From DASPJR01 sp035628505 (GTDB lineage Bacteria > Planctomycetota > SZUA-567 > H5-PLA8): a stretch of DNA of 64,000 nucleotides. A program made the position numbers and the translations under genes. How positions within the stretch are numbered: the stretch's first letter is position 1; each line of letters begins with the position of its first letter. Where the stretch lies: positions 1-64,000 of the forward strand of contig DASPJR010000225.1 in assembly GCA_035628505.1 (NCBI GenBank), read 5' to 3'. Below, piece by piece: positions 8,801 through 16,307 of the stretch. The notes under the pieces are model-generated. The model worked only from the letters and a program-made list of their open reading frames with translations. It was not told the DNA's origin and did no database searches.

Positions 8801-9765
8801 CCGATGCCCGCGTACTCCGTGTACTTGCCATAGCTGAGCACCTGCCAGCCCTGGTGCCACCCGGTCGTGCCGCCTTCCAGGATGTACGTCAGGCGCGACT
8901 TGTCACCGATGTCGGCGTTGTTATCGACCGTAAAGAGATTTCCGAACTCGTCGAAAGCCAACTCCTGAGGATTGCGCAGATTTTTATAGTACAACTCCAG
9001 TTCGCTGCCGTCGGGGTTGCAGCGGAACACGCCGCCCGTGCCAAGGCCAAGAAGCTGCTGGCCTTCTCTGGTCTTCACGTTGAAGCCGCGGTCTCCCATG
9101 CTCCAGTACAGCTTGCCATCCGGACCCCAGATGAGGCCGTGCAGGTCGTGGCCGCTGATGCCGAAGCGCACGCCGAAGCCGTCGAAGAGAACGTCCTTCT
9201 TTTCCGCCGCTCCGTCCCCGTCCGCATCTTCGAGCTGATAAAGTTTGGGGATGCAGGCGAGATGAATTTTCCCATCCCGGTACACGATTCCCGCCGCGGG
9301 ACCATCGAGCGGGTGATTAAAACCGCCGGCGTAGACGGTGCTCTTGTCCGCCCGGCCTTTGCCGGAGGAGTCTTCGAGCATGGAGACGCGCTCAGCGAAC
9401 TTCGTGAAGTACTCGGGCGCGAAACGGTCCTTGTACTTTTCGATTACCGCCATGCGGTCGGAGGTTGCCTGCGCGCGCATGTCGTCAAGGAACAGAAAAA
9501 GCGTGGCACGGTTGTCGATGCCGCCGCCGATGCGGAAGCGGAAGCTCTCGGCGACGTAAATGCGGTTCTTTTCATCGACCGTAATCGCTACCGGGTTAAC
9601 CAGCTGCTTTTCATCTGCCCAGAGGCGCGCTTTCAGTCCCGGCGCGGTGGTCAGGGACTTGATGCTTTCATCCACGCCGTCCTTGGGCTTGTCGTCATGC
9701 GCCGCGAAGACTGCGGCGGAGCACATCAGGCAGAGCAAAACACGGCAGAAAATGCGGAAACTCAT
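5812..9765 (-). CDS. PVC-type membrane-bound dehydrogenase: propeller, HEAT repeats, discoidin-like insert, c-type haem
   Basis: A 1317-residue exported protein resembling the putative membrane-bound dehydrogenases common in Planctomycetota and Verrucomicrobiota, thought to oxidise sugars or alcohols; no substrate is known. Order of parts: signal peptide (MSFRIFCRVLLCLMCSAAVFA); six-bladed sugar-dehydrogenase-like propeller (about 40-460); HEAT repeats (about 480-890); an insert with discoidin-like character (about 900-1060, around IIMDLKKPIEISRINTYSWH); C-terminal cytochrome domain with CLRCH (1198-1202). The start at 9765 places the signal peptide at the N-terminus; an upstream ATG at 9807 would bury it. 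The insert is absent from the paralogue at 53261-56518. Confidence 0.88.
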   Translation of the reverse strand: MSFRIFCRVLLCLMCSAAVFAAHDDKPKDGVDESIKSLTTAPGLKARLWADEKQLVNPVAITVDEKNRIYVAESFRFRIGGGIDNRATLFLFLDDMRAQATSDRMAVIEKYKDRFAPEYFTKFAERVSMLEDSSGKGRADKSTVYAGGFNHPLDGPAAGIVYRDGKIHLACIPKLYQLEDADGDGAAEKKDVLFDGFGVRFGISGHDLHGLIWGPDGKLYWSMGDRGFNVKTREGQQLLGLGTGGVFRCNPDGSELELYYKNLRNPQELAFDEFGNLFTVDNNADIGDKSRLTYILEGGTTGWHQGWQVLSYGKYTEYAGIGGHKPNPWLAEGLWKMRSDEQPAWVLPPIDHITNGPSGFAYYPGTGLPDSYKGMFFICDYTAGNNSGVHQFKVKEEGAGFKMEKPDKFVWGITCTDMVFGYDGRAYISDYLGGWHSEQRFKGRIIAVEHPEEIAKPAAAEVKKFFAEGFKSRTVPQLAELLNHADMRVRTAAQFEFAKRGKDGLGALREAAEKSKNLLGRLHGVWGLGQLGRELPEAQAALVKLLDSKEERVREQSAKMLGDLRCAQAGEALTKLLSDSKPRVKSLAAIAIGRIKHKAAFGQLVQILRENDDKDAFLRHSAVMGLAGTGESEALAGLARDSSKAVRLGVLQALRQLEDARVAAFLNDQDALVYAEAIRAIYDVPIVQAMPQLAAELPRHMEKAKAPGKMTQLLYSRIINAAFRYGKVEDAVALANFAAKSDAPEESRLEVLNLLQVWDKPTEVDPVMGVPRPVAERNLNSVREALKQPAAELLANAKDKMLAAAIRLAISYGFELDDNLLMNSLTNTEAAEDLRMEALKRYMFKKDQRLPQLLPKLLGDPRESIRIAALDALVQVDPKVGIPIATELLSGKVKAAGIYVVTDKEQKEWGGLKMGPPSKDDYADKNAKHDVTVVYEKTFTKPHKDAGATEAILPRLNDGDWAQNEDDIRRTTWFDGGEARIIMDLKKPIEISRINTYSWHVSNRAPQDFTLWGATGDTMPSASAKDLEKQWKKIAKIDTEPLKDGGMHGSAICSGEGSLGTFRYLLWQAPKRPGGTFFTELDVFEKGQSLPPLDPQDGPSFAVKQQALMSLARAPGAEAAQVITAYFDKLLAKQAPEALQLEILEAAKLRSEEPIKAKVAQYEKSLNPDNKVAFFSHTLQGGDTKRGREIFEFHAAACLRCHKLNNNGGDAGPSMSGVGKRLTREKLLESLVDPNAVVVPGFGVATLRMNDGTIVTGNITKEDDKELSVKLADGKVVQVKAAEIKKRIPPVSPMPPMDTVLKPREMRDLIQFLSTLQ

Positions 9766-10144
9766 CGGTTGTCTGTCCCCATGACGCGGCGCAAGGAAAG
9801 CTTCCACCGCGGCGATTTAAACGCGCTGATCTAGAACGCGATCAGCTGTACCTGCATCTACACCGTGACTCTTTGAACACGGAAACATTGACCACAATCT
9901 GAGGCAAGATTCAAGTCAGGGTTGCACCTCAGAGAATTTGACGGTTTCTGCAGCGGCTGAATTCGCCAATAAATAGCTTTCTTTTCTGAAAAACAACATC
10001 GTCGGTTTCCAAATGAATGCATTTTGAGAGGCCGGATTTTTGCTCTTCCAGTCAACTCAGTGCGGCAGTGATCGTTTCTGTAAAGAAGGCGCCGGAGCAA
10101 CCTTGAAGAAGACAGTTGACACCTCAGAGGAACGGAGCGCTTCC
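9766..10144. other. 379-bp divergent intergenic region
   Basis: The region separates the divergent dehydrogenase and nucleotidyltransferase genes and must hold their promoters. No convincing RNA gene, repeat or operator is visible. An in-frame extension of the downstream gene begins at 10040 but lacks a ribosome-binding site. Confidence 0.4.
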
Positions 10145-10906
10145 ATGAAGTGCGAAAGCGATTCATTCAGCACCCGCCAGCGTGCCCGACGCAGGCTGCG
10201 GGCTCCCGATCAGTTCTCGATGCGCCTGGCCCAAGCGCTCAGTCCCGATGAGGCTGAAAGCCTCCTCGCCGACGAGCAGTTGCGCCGCGAATGCCTGCAG
10301 AACGGCGTGGACCTGGATTCGATCGTCGCCAACCTGCGTCTGAGCGCCAGCGAACGATTAGAGGCCACCGCAGAAGCGCTGCACACGCTCAACCTGATGA
10401 ATCTGTTCGCAGAGCTCTGCCGCCGCCGCGTTCGATTTGTCCTCATCGGCGGCCTGGCTGGACGCGTGTACGGTTCAAGCTACGCCACGAGCGACCTGGA
10501 TATATGCCATTCGCGCGACGAGCGGAACCTGCGCACGCTCGCGGCGATGCTCAAGCGGCTGAAGGCGGACTACCGGCGTCTGCCGAAATTCGGTCCGCCC
10601 GTTCTGGATTCGAAAATTTTTGCTACCGAGACAGATTTCGTCTTCACCACAGACCTCGGAAAACTGGACCTCATCGGCGAATTCACGGGCGTCGGCATGT
10701 ACGACAATGCGATCGAAGGTGCGATTCAGATCGATATCGGAAAGTACAAGGTCAATGTGCTTTCGCTTCCGAAGCTCATGGCGGCCAAGCTCTCCACCGG
10801 ACGACCGAAAGATCAGCTGGTTTACGTGGAGCTGCAGATGATCGAGCGCCTGCGGAACAGGATTTGTAAAACTTGTGCTGCGGCCGGCCATGATGATCTG
10901 ATATGA
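10145..10906 (+). CDS. Nucleotidyltransferase-fold protein
   Basis: A 253-residue protein with a DNA-polymerase-beta-like nucleotidyltransferase core: VLIGGLAGRVYGSSYATSDL places the GG at 102-103, and the metal-binding DLD follows at 117-119. A later region, KLDLIGEFTGVG, continues the fold. Such domains occur in toxin (AbiEii/MenT-like) and stand-alone NTases; the target cannot be told here. About 90 helical residues precede the core. The ATG at 10145 is chosen for its nearby purine-rich site (cggag) and because the upstream extension looks non-coding. The next gene starts 14 bp later and may be co-transcribed, but no partner typical of AbiE systems is present. Confidence 0.72.
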   Translation: MKCESDSFSTRQRARRRLRAPDQFSMRLAQALSPDEAESLLADEQLRRECLQNGVDLDSIVANLRLSASERLEATAEALHTLNLMNLFAELCRRRVRFVLIGGLAGRVYGSSYATSDLDICHSRDERNLRTLAAMLKRLKADYRRLPKFGPPVLDSKIFATETDFVFTTDLGKLDLIGEFTGVGMYDNAIEGAIQIDIGKYKVNVLSLPKLMAAKLSTGRPKDQLVYVELQMIERLRNRICKTCAAAGHDDLI

Positions 10907-10920
10907 AGCGGACATTTTGA

Positions 10921-12120
10921 ATGAGCGAACTGCAGCGGGTTCTGAACTGGTTCCAGGAGGGAAAGCTCGTTCGGCCGCGGGCGGGCCAGCAATGCACGAT
11001 TGTTGATCTCATTTCGGCGATCGCGTGCGTGTGCGGAGCACCCGCGCGCGATCCCGGCGTAAATGTGCGCCGCCTGGTCCAGCAGATTGGAAATCACGAG
11101 CACGTTGTTTTCGTCCTGATTGACGGTCTGGGCCTGCAACTGCTGCGCGATCTGGCTCCCGGGGAGGACAGCTTTCTGCGGCAGCACCTGGTGCGGGAGC
11201 TGCAGGCAGTCTATCCGTCAACGACTGCAGTGGCCCTCACCTCGCTGGGCACGGGAGTTTACCCGGCGCAGCACGGCATTTCCGGCTGGTGGATGTACCT
11301 GGAAGAGCTCGACATTTCCGTTGAAATCCTGCCTTTCGTCGAACGCTTCTCCAAGCGCAATCTGCACGAATTCGGACTGCTGAATGAGCAGGTGTTCATC
11401 TCGCCGAGCGTGCTGCCGGGTTTCAGGCATTCGCCGCTGATCGTGACGCGCAATTACATCAGCGACAGCACGTACTCACGCTACTGGTCCGGCGGCTGCC
11501 GGAGCATCGGATACGAGCGCATTGCAGAATCGATCGATCTGGTGATCCGGCACGTCCAGGAGACGCCGGCGCCGAGCTACACGCATCTGTACCTGCCGCA
11601 GCTGGACGGCGCCTGCCATCATCACGGCGTGGACCACGAAGCGATTCACAAGCTCTTCAAGCTGCTGGATGATGAAATGCGTCGGCTGCACGCGGCGATT
11701 GGCACACGCGCGCGGCTGGTCATCAGCGCCGACCACGGCCATATCAATCCGACGATCGACCGCCATCTGCATCACAGCGAACCACTGGCTGAACTGCTCC
11801 GATGTCCGCCGACCGGCGACCAGACGGTGCCGCTGTTCCACGTCAAAGAAGGCAGGCATGAAGAATTCCGGGACGGCTTCGCCAGGCAGTTCGGCGATCT
11901 CTTCGCGCTGCTGTCGATTGATGAAGTCGAGCAGCTTCAGCTGCTGGGGCCTGGCAAGATGACGCCTGCCGCGCGCCGGCACTTCGGCGATTACCTGGGC
12001 ATTGCGCCCGGCGCGCACACGCTGCATTACATGCACCCGATCTTGAAAACAAACATTCACAAAGGCGTGCACTCCGGCATGACGCCGGCGGAAATGACCG
12101 TGCCGCTGATTCTCGTCTGA
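10921..12120 (+). CDS. Alkaline-phosphatase-superfamily phosphodiesterase
   Basis: A 399-residue member of the type I phosphodiesterase/nucleotide pyrophosphatase branch. The metal and nucleophile motifs appear in order: VFVLIDGLG (Asp ligand), PSTTAVALTSLGTG (Thr nucleophile), QLDGACHHHGVDH (Asp/His ligands), VISADHGHIN (Asp-His) and a late His in HKGVHSGMTPAEM. No signal peptide or membrane segment is visible, so a cytoplasmic location is likely, which is less usual for the family. The substrate is unknown. The gene follows the nucleotidyltransferase by 14 bp, suggesting one transcript. Confidence 0.85.
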   Translation: MSELQRVLNWFQEGKLVRPRAGQQCTIVDLISAIACVCGAPARDPGVNVRRLVQQIGNHEHVVFVLIDGLGLQLLRDLAPGEDSFLRQHLVRELQAVYPSTTAVALTSLGTGVYPAQHGISGWWMYLEELDISVEILPFVERFSKRNLHEFGLLNEQVFISPSVLPGFRHSPLIVTRNYISDSTYSRYWSGGCRSIGYERIAESIDLVIRHVQETPAPSYTHLYLPQLDGACHHHGVDHEAIHKLFKLLDDEMRRLHAAIGTRARLVISADHGHINPTIDRHLHHSEPLAELLRCPPTGDQTVPLFHVKEGRHEEFRDGFARQFGDLFALLSIDEVEQLQLLGPGKMTPAARRHFGDYLGIAPGAHTLHYMHPILKTNIHKGVHSGMTPAEMTVPLILV

Positions 12121-12124
12121 TTTT

Positions 12125-12231
12125 GTGGCGCGAACTTCAGTTCGCGAAAGTGGTGCGAATTTTAGTTCGCGAAAGTGGCGCGAACTTTAGTTCGCGAAAC
12201 GCGGAACGTGCGAACTAAAGTTTGCACCACG
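12125..12231. repeat. 25-bp tandem repeat (three direct units plus one inverted unit)
   Basis: Units start at 12125, 12150 and 12175, each reading gtggYgcgaaYttYagttcg followed by cgaaa; each carries the self-complementary core cgaacttNagttcg. An inverted copy (gtgcgaactaaagtttgcac) follows at about 12208. The array lies between the convergent ends of the phosphodiesterase and hpnA-like genes and ends at the latter's stop codon. Confidence 0.85.
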
Positions 12232-13293
12232 TTAACGCTGCTTGGGCGGTTCGACCGGTGTTGCCGGCGCTTTTGCCGGCGCGCCTGGCGGCAGGATGAG
12301 GACCTTCGGCATCTGCACGTAGCCGTGCTGCGCGTACCAGTGGCAGGCACGGGCGAGCGCTTCTTCAGGATCGGTCTGCGGCAGCTTGAGTTCGCGAACC
12401 GCCTTGCCGCATTCCACCCACATCTTCTTGCGCGCCATCTTCACGCCTTCCAGCGAGATGGTGGGCGTGCGGCCGAGCATCAGGCTGAACTTCGTGTTGA
12501 ACCAGCCGGCCATGTACGCGATTGCATAGGGCAGATGCATTTTCGGCGCGGGCACGCCCGAAATCTTGCTCAGCGTCTGGCAAATCTCCATCAGCGTCAT
12601 GTTGCGGCAGCCCAGCAGATAGCGTTCGCCGATCCGGCCCTTTTCAGCGGCGAGCAGATGGCCGAGTGCGCAGTCGCGGACGTCGATCAGGTTGAGGCCG
12701 GTGTCGATTACCGCCGGCATCTTGCCCTTCAGAAAGCGAATGATCATGTCGCCAGTGGGCGTGGGCTTGGCGTCCATCTCGCCGACTGGCGTGGTGGGAT
12801 TGACGATGATGATCGGCAGGCCCTTTCTGGCCAGCTCAAACGCCACCTGCTCGGCCTGAAATTTTGTGCGCTTGTATGTGCCGATCATCAGGTCGATGGA
12901 GACAGGCGAATCTTCATTGGCGAGACCATCTTTGACGAAGCCGACACAACCGACCGTCGACGTATAAACGATTCGTTTCAATCCGGCATTTCCGGCGGCC
13001 TCAAGCAGATTGCGTGTGCCTTCGACGTTCGATTTGTAGACATCGTCGATGTCCGACACGTCAAAACGGTAATCCGCGGCAACGTGGTAGAGCGCGCTGC
13101 AGCCTTTCACCGCGGCATCCAGCGAAGCGCGGTCACGCAGATCGCCAATGGCCGTTTCAAGCCCTCGCAGATCGGAGAGGAAGTTGGTATTGCTGGTTTT
13201 GCGCACGAGGCAACGGACGCGCTCGCCGCGCTGCACAAGCACGCGCGCGACATGGTTTCCCAGAAAACCGCTGGCCCCGGTAACAAGAATCAT
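12232..13293 (-). CDS. hpnA: Hopanoid-associated sugar epimerase HpnA-like (extended SDR)
   Basis: NAD(P)-binding extended short-chain dehydrogenase of about 353 residues. It has the Rossmann motif TGASGFLG, the typical HpnA passage ALYHVAADYRFDVSD, YTSTVG, and the catalytic pair in TYKRTKFQAEQ (YxxxK). HpnA proteins are found with hopanoid gene clusters and may make the sugar side chain of extended hopanoids. No squalene-hopene cyclase or other hpn gene lies nearby, so the assignment rests on sequence only. The ATG at 13293 directly precedes the Rossmann strand; a TTG at 13311 adds six residues and is an alternative. The C-terminus ends in an Ala/Pro-rich tail. Confidence 0.78.
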   Translation of the reverse strand: MILVTGASGFLGNHVARVLVQRGERVRCLVRKTSNTNFLSDLRGLETAIGDLRDRASLDAAVKGCSALYHVAADYRFDVSDIDDVYKSNVEGTRNLLEAAGNAGLKRIVYTSTVGCVGFVKDGLANEDSPVSIDLMIGTYKRTKFQAEQVAFELARKGLPIIIVNPTTPVGEMDAKPTPTGDMIIRFLKGKMPAVIDTGLNLIDVRDCALGHLLAAEKGRIGERYLLGCRNMTLMEICQTLSKISGVPAPKMHLPYAIAYMAGWFNTKFSLMLGRTPTISLEGVKMARKKMWVECGKAVRELKLPQTDPEEALARACHWYAQHGYVQMPKVLILPPGAPAKAPATPVEPPKQR

Positions 13294-13357
13294 CCGCGCT
13301 GTTTTACTCAACGGCGCTCATTTGTCATGTGGCTCCACGGAAAACATTTTTGTGTGA

Positions 13358-13487
13358 TGCAGGGGTGGCCCGGACACAGTCCGGGTCGCGCAGCGACCTC
13401 AACCCTCCTTACGCTCACGCGTCAGCAACGTCCAAGGAGGGTTGGATGTGCCTGCGGCACCCGGATTAAAGTCCGGGCTACCCTGCA
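13358..13487. repeat. 130-bp hairpin-forming repeat
   Basis: The outer arms atgcaggggtggcccggac and gtccgggctaccctgcat pair almost perfectly. Inner arms caaccctcc and ggagggttg add a second pairing. The resulting long interrupted hairpin sits in the 441-bp space between hpnA and the HNH gene. It looks like a dispersed palindromic element rather than a simple terminator, since no T-run follows. The rest of that space shows no gene. Confidence 0.75.
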
Positions 13488-13734
13488 TAACTGACACGCT
13501 GCTTTAAGGATTGGCCTGGCATCGACTTACACTTGACCCAGCCAGCGCATTGCGCAATAATTCCTGCGTTCGGTAGGTCTTAGTGGCAGCGAATTTCACT
13601 TCGGCGCGCTAACGACACACTCGCCGAGGGGTCTTTTTGTACCCGCCCGCCGCTAAAACCTTGTGCATCGATAACATTGTCGTTTGTGTTGGCAGAAAAG
13701 ATGTGAGGGGGAAAGTCGAGCAGGGGCAGGCGTC

Positions 13735-14340
13735 ATGAATGCTGCTGTACTCTCGGAGAAAGTCCTCGTCCTCAACCGATCCTGGGTGGCTGTCAACGTT
13801 GCCACCGTGCGCCGCGCGTTGACTCTCGTCTACCAGGATGTTGCCCGCATCGTCGCTCCAGACGATTACTGCACGTACGATTTCGAAGGCTGGGTCGAAG
13901 CCACGCAAGCCGCCAAAGACGGACTGCGCATTCACACCAACAGTATGTCCTTCGGCGTTCCGGAAGTAATCGTTTTGAACGTGTTCAACGGACGCTTCAG
14001 CAAGGAAGTGCGCTTTTCGCGCCGCAACATTTTTGAGCGCGACGAGAACACCTGCCAGTACTGTAAAAAGAAATTCGATCGCAGCGAACTGACGCTCGAC
14101 CACGTGATCCCACGCAGCCGCGGCGGCACCAGCACCTGGCAGAACATCGTCCTTGCCTGCATCAAATGCAACATGCGCAAAGGCGACAGGCTGCTCAGCG
14201 AAATCAACATGAAGCTGCTGCGCAAGCCCGTGAAGCCGCAGTGGGCCACGCGCGTGGGCGTCAAGCTCGGCCGCGCCTGCAAGCCGTCCTGGGAACGCTT
14301 CCTTGAAGAAGCATACTGGGATGTTGAACTGAAAGAGTGA
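13735..14340 (+). CDS. HNH endonuclease
   Basis: A 201-residue protein with a classical HNH nuclease domain in the C-terminal half: CQYCKKKF, LTLDHVIPRSRGG, then N and ACIKCNMRKG. The two CxxC pairs bind structural zinc and the D-H...N residues form the metal-binding active site. The N-terminal part (VLVLNRSWVAVNVATVRRAL) matches the stand-alone HNH proteins widespread in bacteria whose role is undefined. The ATG at 13735 follows a GGGGCAGG ribosome-binding site; an extension to 13684 is less likely. It is convergent with the sialate esterase and ends at a strong hairpin. Confidence 0.88.
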   Translation: MNAAVLSEKVLVLNRSWVAVNVATVRRALTLVYQDVARIVAPDDYCTYDFEGWVEATQAAKDGLRIHTNSMSFGVPEVIVLNVFNGRFSKEVRFSRRNIFERDENTCQYCKKKFDRSELTLDHVIPRSRGGTSTWQNIVLACIKCNMRKGDRLLSEINMKLLRKPVKPQWATRVGVKLGRACKPSWERFLEEAYWDVELKE

Positions 14341-14384
14341 TTCTTTGAGTCGGGAGTCTTGGAGTCTTGAGTCTAGAAAAAACG

Positions 14385-14423
14385 AAGAAGCGGGGATTGG
14401 TTCAGCGCCAATCCCCGCTTCTT
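14385..14423. terminator. Strong bidirectional terminator hairpin
   Basis: A perfect 16-bp stem (aagaagcggggattgg / ccaatccccgcttctt) with a 7-base loop, T-rich on the right side and A-rich on the left, lies exactly between the convergent HNH and sialate esterase genes. It could stop transcription from both sides. It is nested inside a larger palindrome (about 14345-14487) made of short gagtcgggagtct-type repeats. Confidence 0.85.
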
Positions 14424-14485
14424 TTTGCTCGATTTCGACTTCAAGACTCCCAGACTCCCGACTCCAAGACTCCCGACTCAAAGAC

Positions 14486-16033
14486 TCAGTTTTTCCCCTT
14501 CGTGACTCCGTCCCATTCGTCGGTGCGGAATGGGGACGCGGGTAGATCGGCGTTGTTGTAAAGAGCAACGTCCGGATTGTCGGCCCAGCCATAGCGCACG
14601 GCGACCGGTGCTTTCACGGCGTCGCTCCACACCTGGACTTTGTCGTTACCGATGATCTTCGCGTCGGCCCAGACGAACTTTTTGTCCTCACCGGCAATGG
14701 CAAAACCGGTGAGCTTGTCGCCCTTCACTTTCAAGCCTTCGAACGCGTGCTTGAACTTCACTTCGGCCTTGCCGTCTTTGAAATCAACGCTGTCGTAGAC
14801 AGGGCCGCTGAAGGCGTTCTCGCGGTTGTACGCAATCTTCAGCGCGCCAAAAGCGAGACGACGGCCGACGTCCTGCTTGTTCTTCGGATGGATGTCCTTC
14901 TCTTCGCCGATGTCGATCGCCAGGCCAGTGCCGGTGTTGGGCAGCTTGAGCGTCATCTGCTGCGCTTCGCGGAGCTCTGCCCAGCTGCTCTCACCGGGTT
15001 CGGGTTTCTTTGCCATGAAGTTCGCCAGCTGCACCCAGAGGAACGGGAAATCGTTGCCCTGCTTGAAGTGCTTGCGCCAGTCCGTGATCATGTTCGGGAA
15101 AAGCTTGCGGTACTGGTACGCGCGGCCGGCGTTCGATTCGCCCTGGTACCAGATCGCGCCCGCGATGCGATAGTTCAGGATCGGGGCGATCATCCCATTA
15201 TAGAGTCCCGACGGCTTCCACGGGTCGTTTTCAGGCTCGGATGGCTGGCGCGGCTTGTTTGGAACGGGTTTGTTTTCAGCCTTCGCCTTGGCCGCGGCTT
15301 CTTCCCATTTCTTGACCTGCTCCGGATACGCATCGCGCGCCTTCGGAAAGTTCTCGACCTTCTTTTTGAAGTTCTCGATAATCGGCTGGAAGTCAGGATC
15401 ATTCTGCAGACCTTCGGCGCTGGTCCAGCTTTCAGCCGGTGTGCCGCCCCAGGACGTGTGGATCACGCCGACGGGAATTCCCAGGCGCTGATACAGTTCG
15501 CGCGCGAAAAAGTATCCGACTGCTGAAAAGTTGGCCACCGTCGAGGAATCGCAGACTTCCCATTTGCCTTCGCAGTTCGACTGCGGTTCGCCCGCAACTT
15601 TTTTCTTAACCGTGAACATGCGGATGCTCGGGAACTTTGCGTTGGCAATCTCCTGCTCGGGATCCCTGGAATTCTTCACGGTCCATTCCATGTTGGACTG
15701 ACCGGAAGCGACCCAGACTTCGCCGGCGAGAATGTTGCTGATCTTGATTTCGTTCTTGCCCGCGATCGTCATTTCGTAAGGGCCGCCGGCTTTGATTCCG
15801 CCGATCTTGACGCTCCATTGGCCGTCCGCTCCCGCTTTGGTGGAAGCCTTTTTGCCGGCGATGCTGACGGTTACTTTTTCGCCCGGCTCGGCCTTCCCCC
15901 AGATCGGGCAGTCCTTGTCCTGCTGCAGAACCATGTTGTCGCTGATCACCGCAGGAAGCGTGACGTCCGCGTGCGCGCAGAACAGCGCCAGCACGCTCAG
16001 GCACGAGAGAAGATGAACCGGCCGCATTCGCAT
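14486..16033 (-). CDS. Sialate O-acetylesterase (SGNH fold), exported
   Basis: A 515-residue SGNH-type esterase of the 9-O-acetylesterase family, which removes acetyl groups from sialic acids or related sugars. Features: signal peptide (LLSCLSVLALFCAHA), an N-terminal beta-sandwich part (VSIAGKKASTKAGADGQWSV), the serine nucleophile block EVWVASGQSNMEW, the passage HTSWGGTPAESWTS, and the Asp-His dyad in EKDIHPKNKQDVG. The ATG at 16033 has GGAGG 6 bases upstream. The exported location and the neighbouring dehydrogenase suggest growth on complex glycans, which is inference. Confidence 0.92.
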   Translation of the reverse strand: MRMRPVHLLSCLSVLALFCAHADVTLPAVISDNMVLQQDKDCPIWGKAEPGEKVTVSIAGKKASTKAGADGQWSVKIGGIKAGGPYEMTIAGKNEIKISNILAGEVWVASGQSNMEWTVKNSRDPEQEIANAKFPSIRMFTVKKKVAGEPQSNCEGKWEVCDSSTVANFSAVGYFFARELYQRLGIPVGVIHTSWGGTPAESWTSAEGLQNDPDFQPIIENFKKKVENFPKARDAYPEQVKKWEEAAAKAKAENKPVPNKPRQPSEPENDPWKPSGLYNGMIAPILNYRIAGAIWYQGESNAGRAYQYRKLFPNMITDWRKHFKQGNDFPFLWVQLANFMAKKPEPGESSWAELREAQQMTLKLPNTGTGLAIDIGEEKDIHPKNKQDVGRRLAFGALKIAYNRENAFSGPVYDSVDFKDGKAEVKFKHAFEGLKVKGDKLTGFAIAGEDKKFVWADAKIIGNDKVQVWSDAVKAPVAVRYGWADNPDVALYNNADLPASPFRTDEWDGVTKGKN

Positions 16034-16057
16034 GGATTTCCTCCGAAGTTATTTCTT

Positions 16058-16303
16058 GAAACCGCCAGGACGCCAAGGCGCCAAGAGCAGCGTGAAAAAT
16101 TCCACCCTGTATGATTGCACCGCGAGGACTGAAAAATCAGTGAAATGGCGGAAAAAAGCGGCTTCCCTCTCCCCTTTGGGGAGAGGGCCGAGCGAGCGCA
16201 GCGAGTCCGGGGTGAGGGGTAAACGTTTCTTGCAAGAAGCGGCTACCCCTCACCCGGCACTCGCTCCCGCTCGTGTCTGCCCTCTCCCCGGAGGGGAGAG
16301 GGA
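16058..16303. repeat. CCCTCTCC palindrome (16165-16303) preceded by CGCCAAGG repeat (16058-16092)
   Basis: The larger element has the same ends and inner gtgagggg/cccctcac pairing as the one at 605-741. Just before it, a short cgccaaggcgccaag sequence matches one at about 57433-57462. Together they fill the 274-bp space between the second dehydrogenase and the sialate esterase. Confidence 0.7.
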
Positions 16304-16307
16304 AGGG

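Noticed and set aside
8197..9834. 545-codon open frame on the plus strand across the first dehydrogenase
   Set aside because: It is antisense to a gene with clear signal peptide, propeller and haem motifs. Long antisense frames are expected at this GC content, and the translation shows no family resemblance.
10145..12120. AbiE-type abortive infection system
   Set aside because: The nucleotidyltransferase fold is present, but the neighbouring gene is an alkaline-phosphatase-superfamily enzyme and not an AbiEi-type antitoxin.
12121..12240. CRISPR array
   Set aside because: The 25-bp units are contiguous, without spacers, and self-complementary; no cas gene is in the window.
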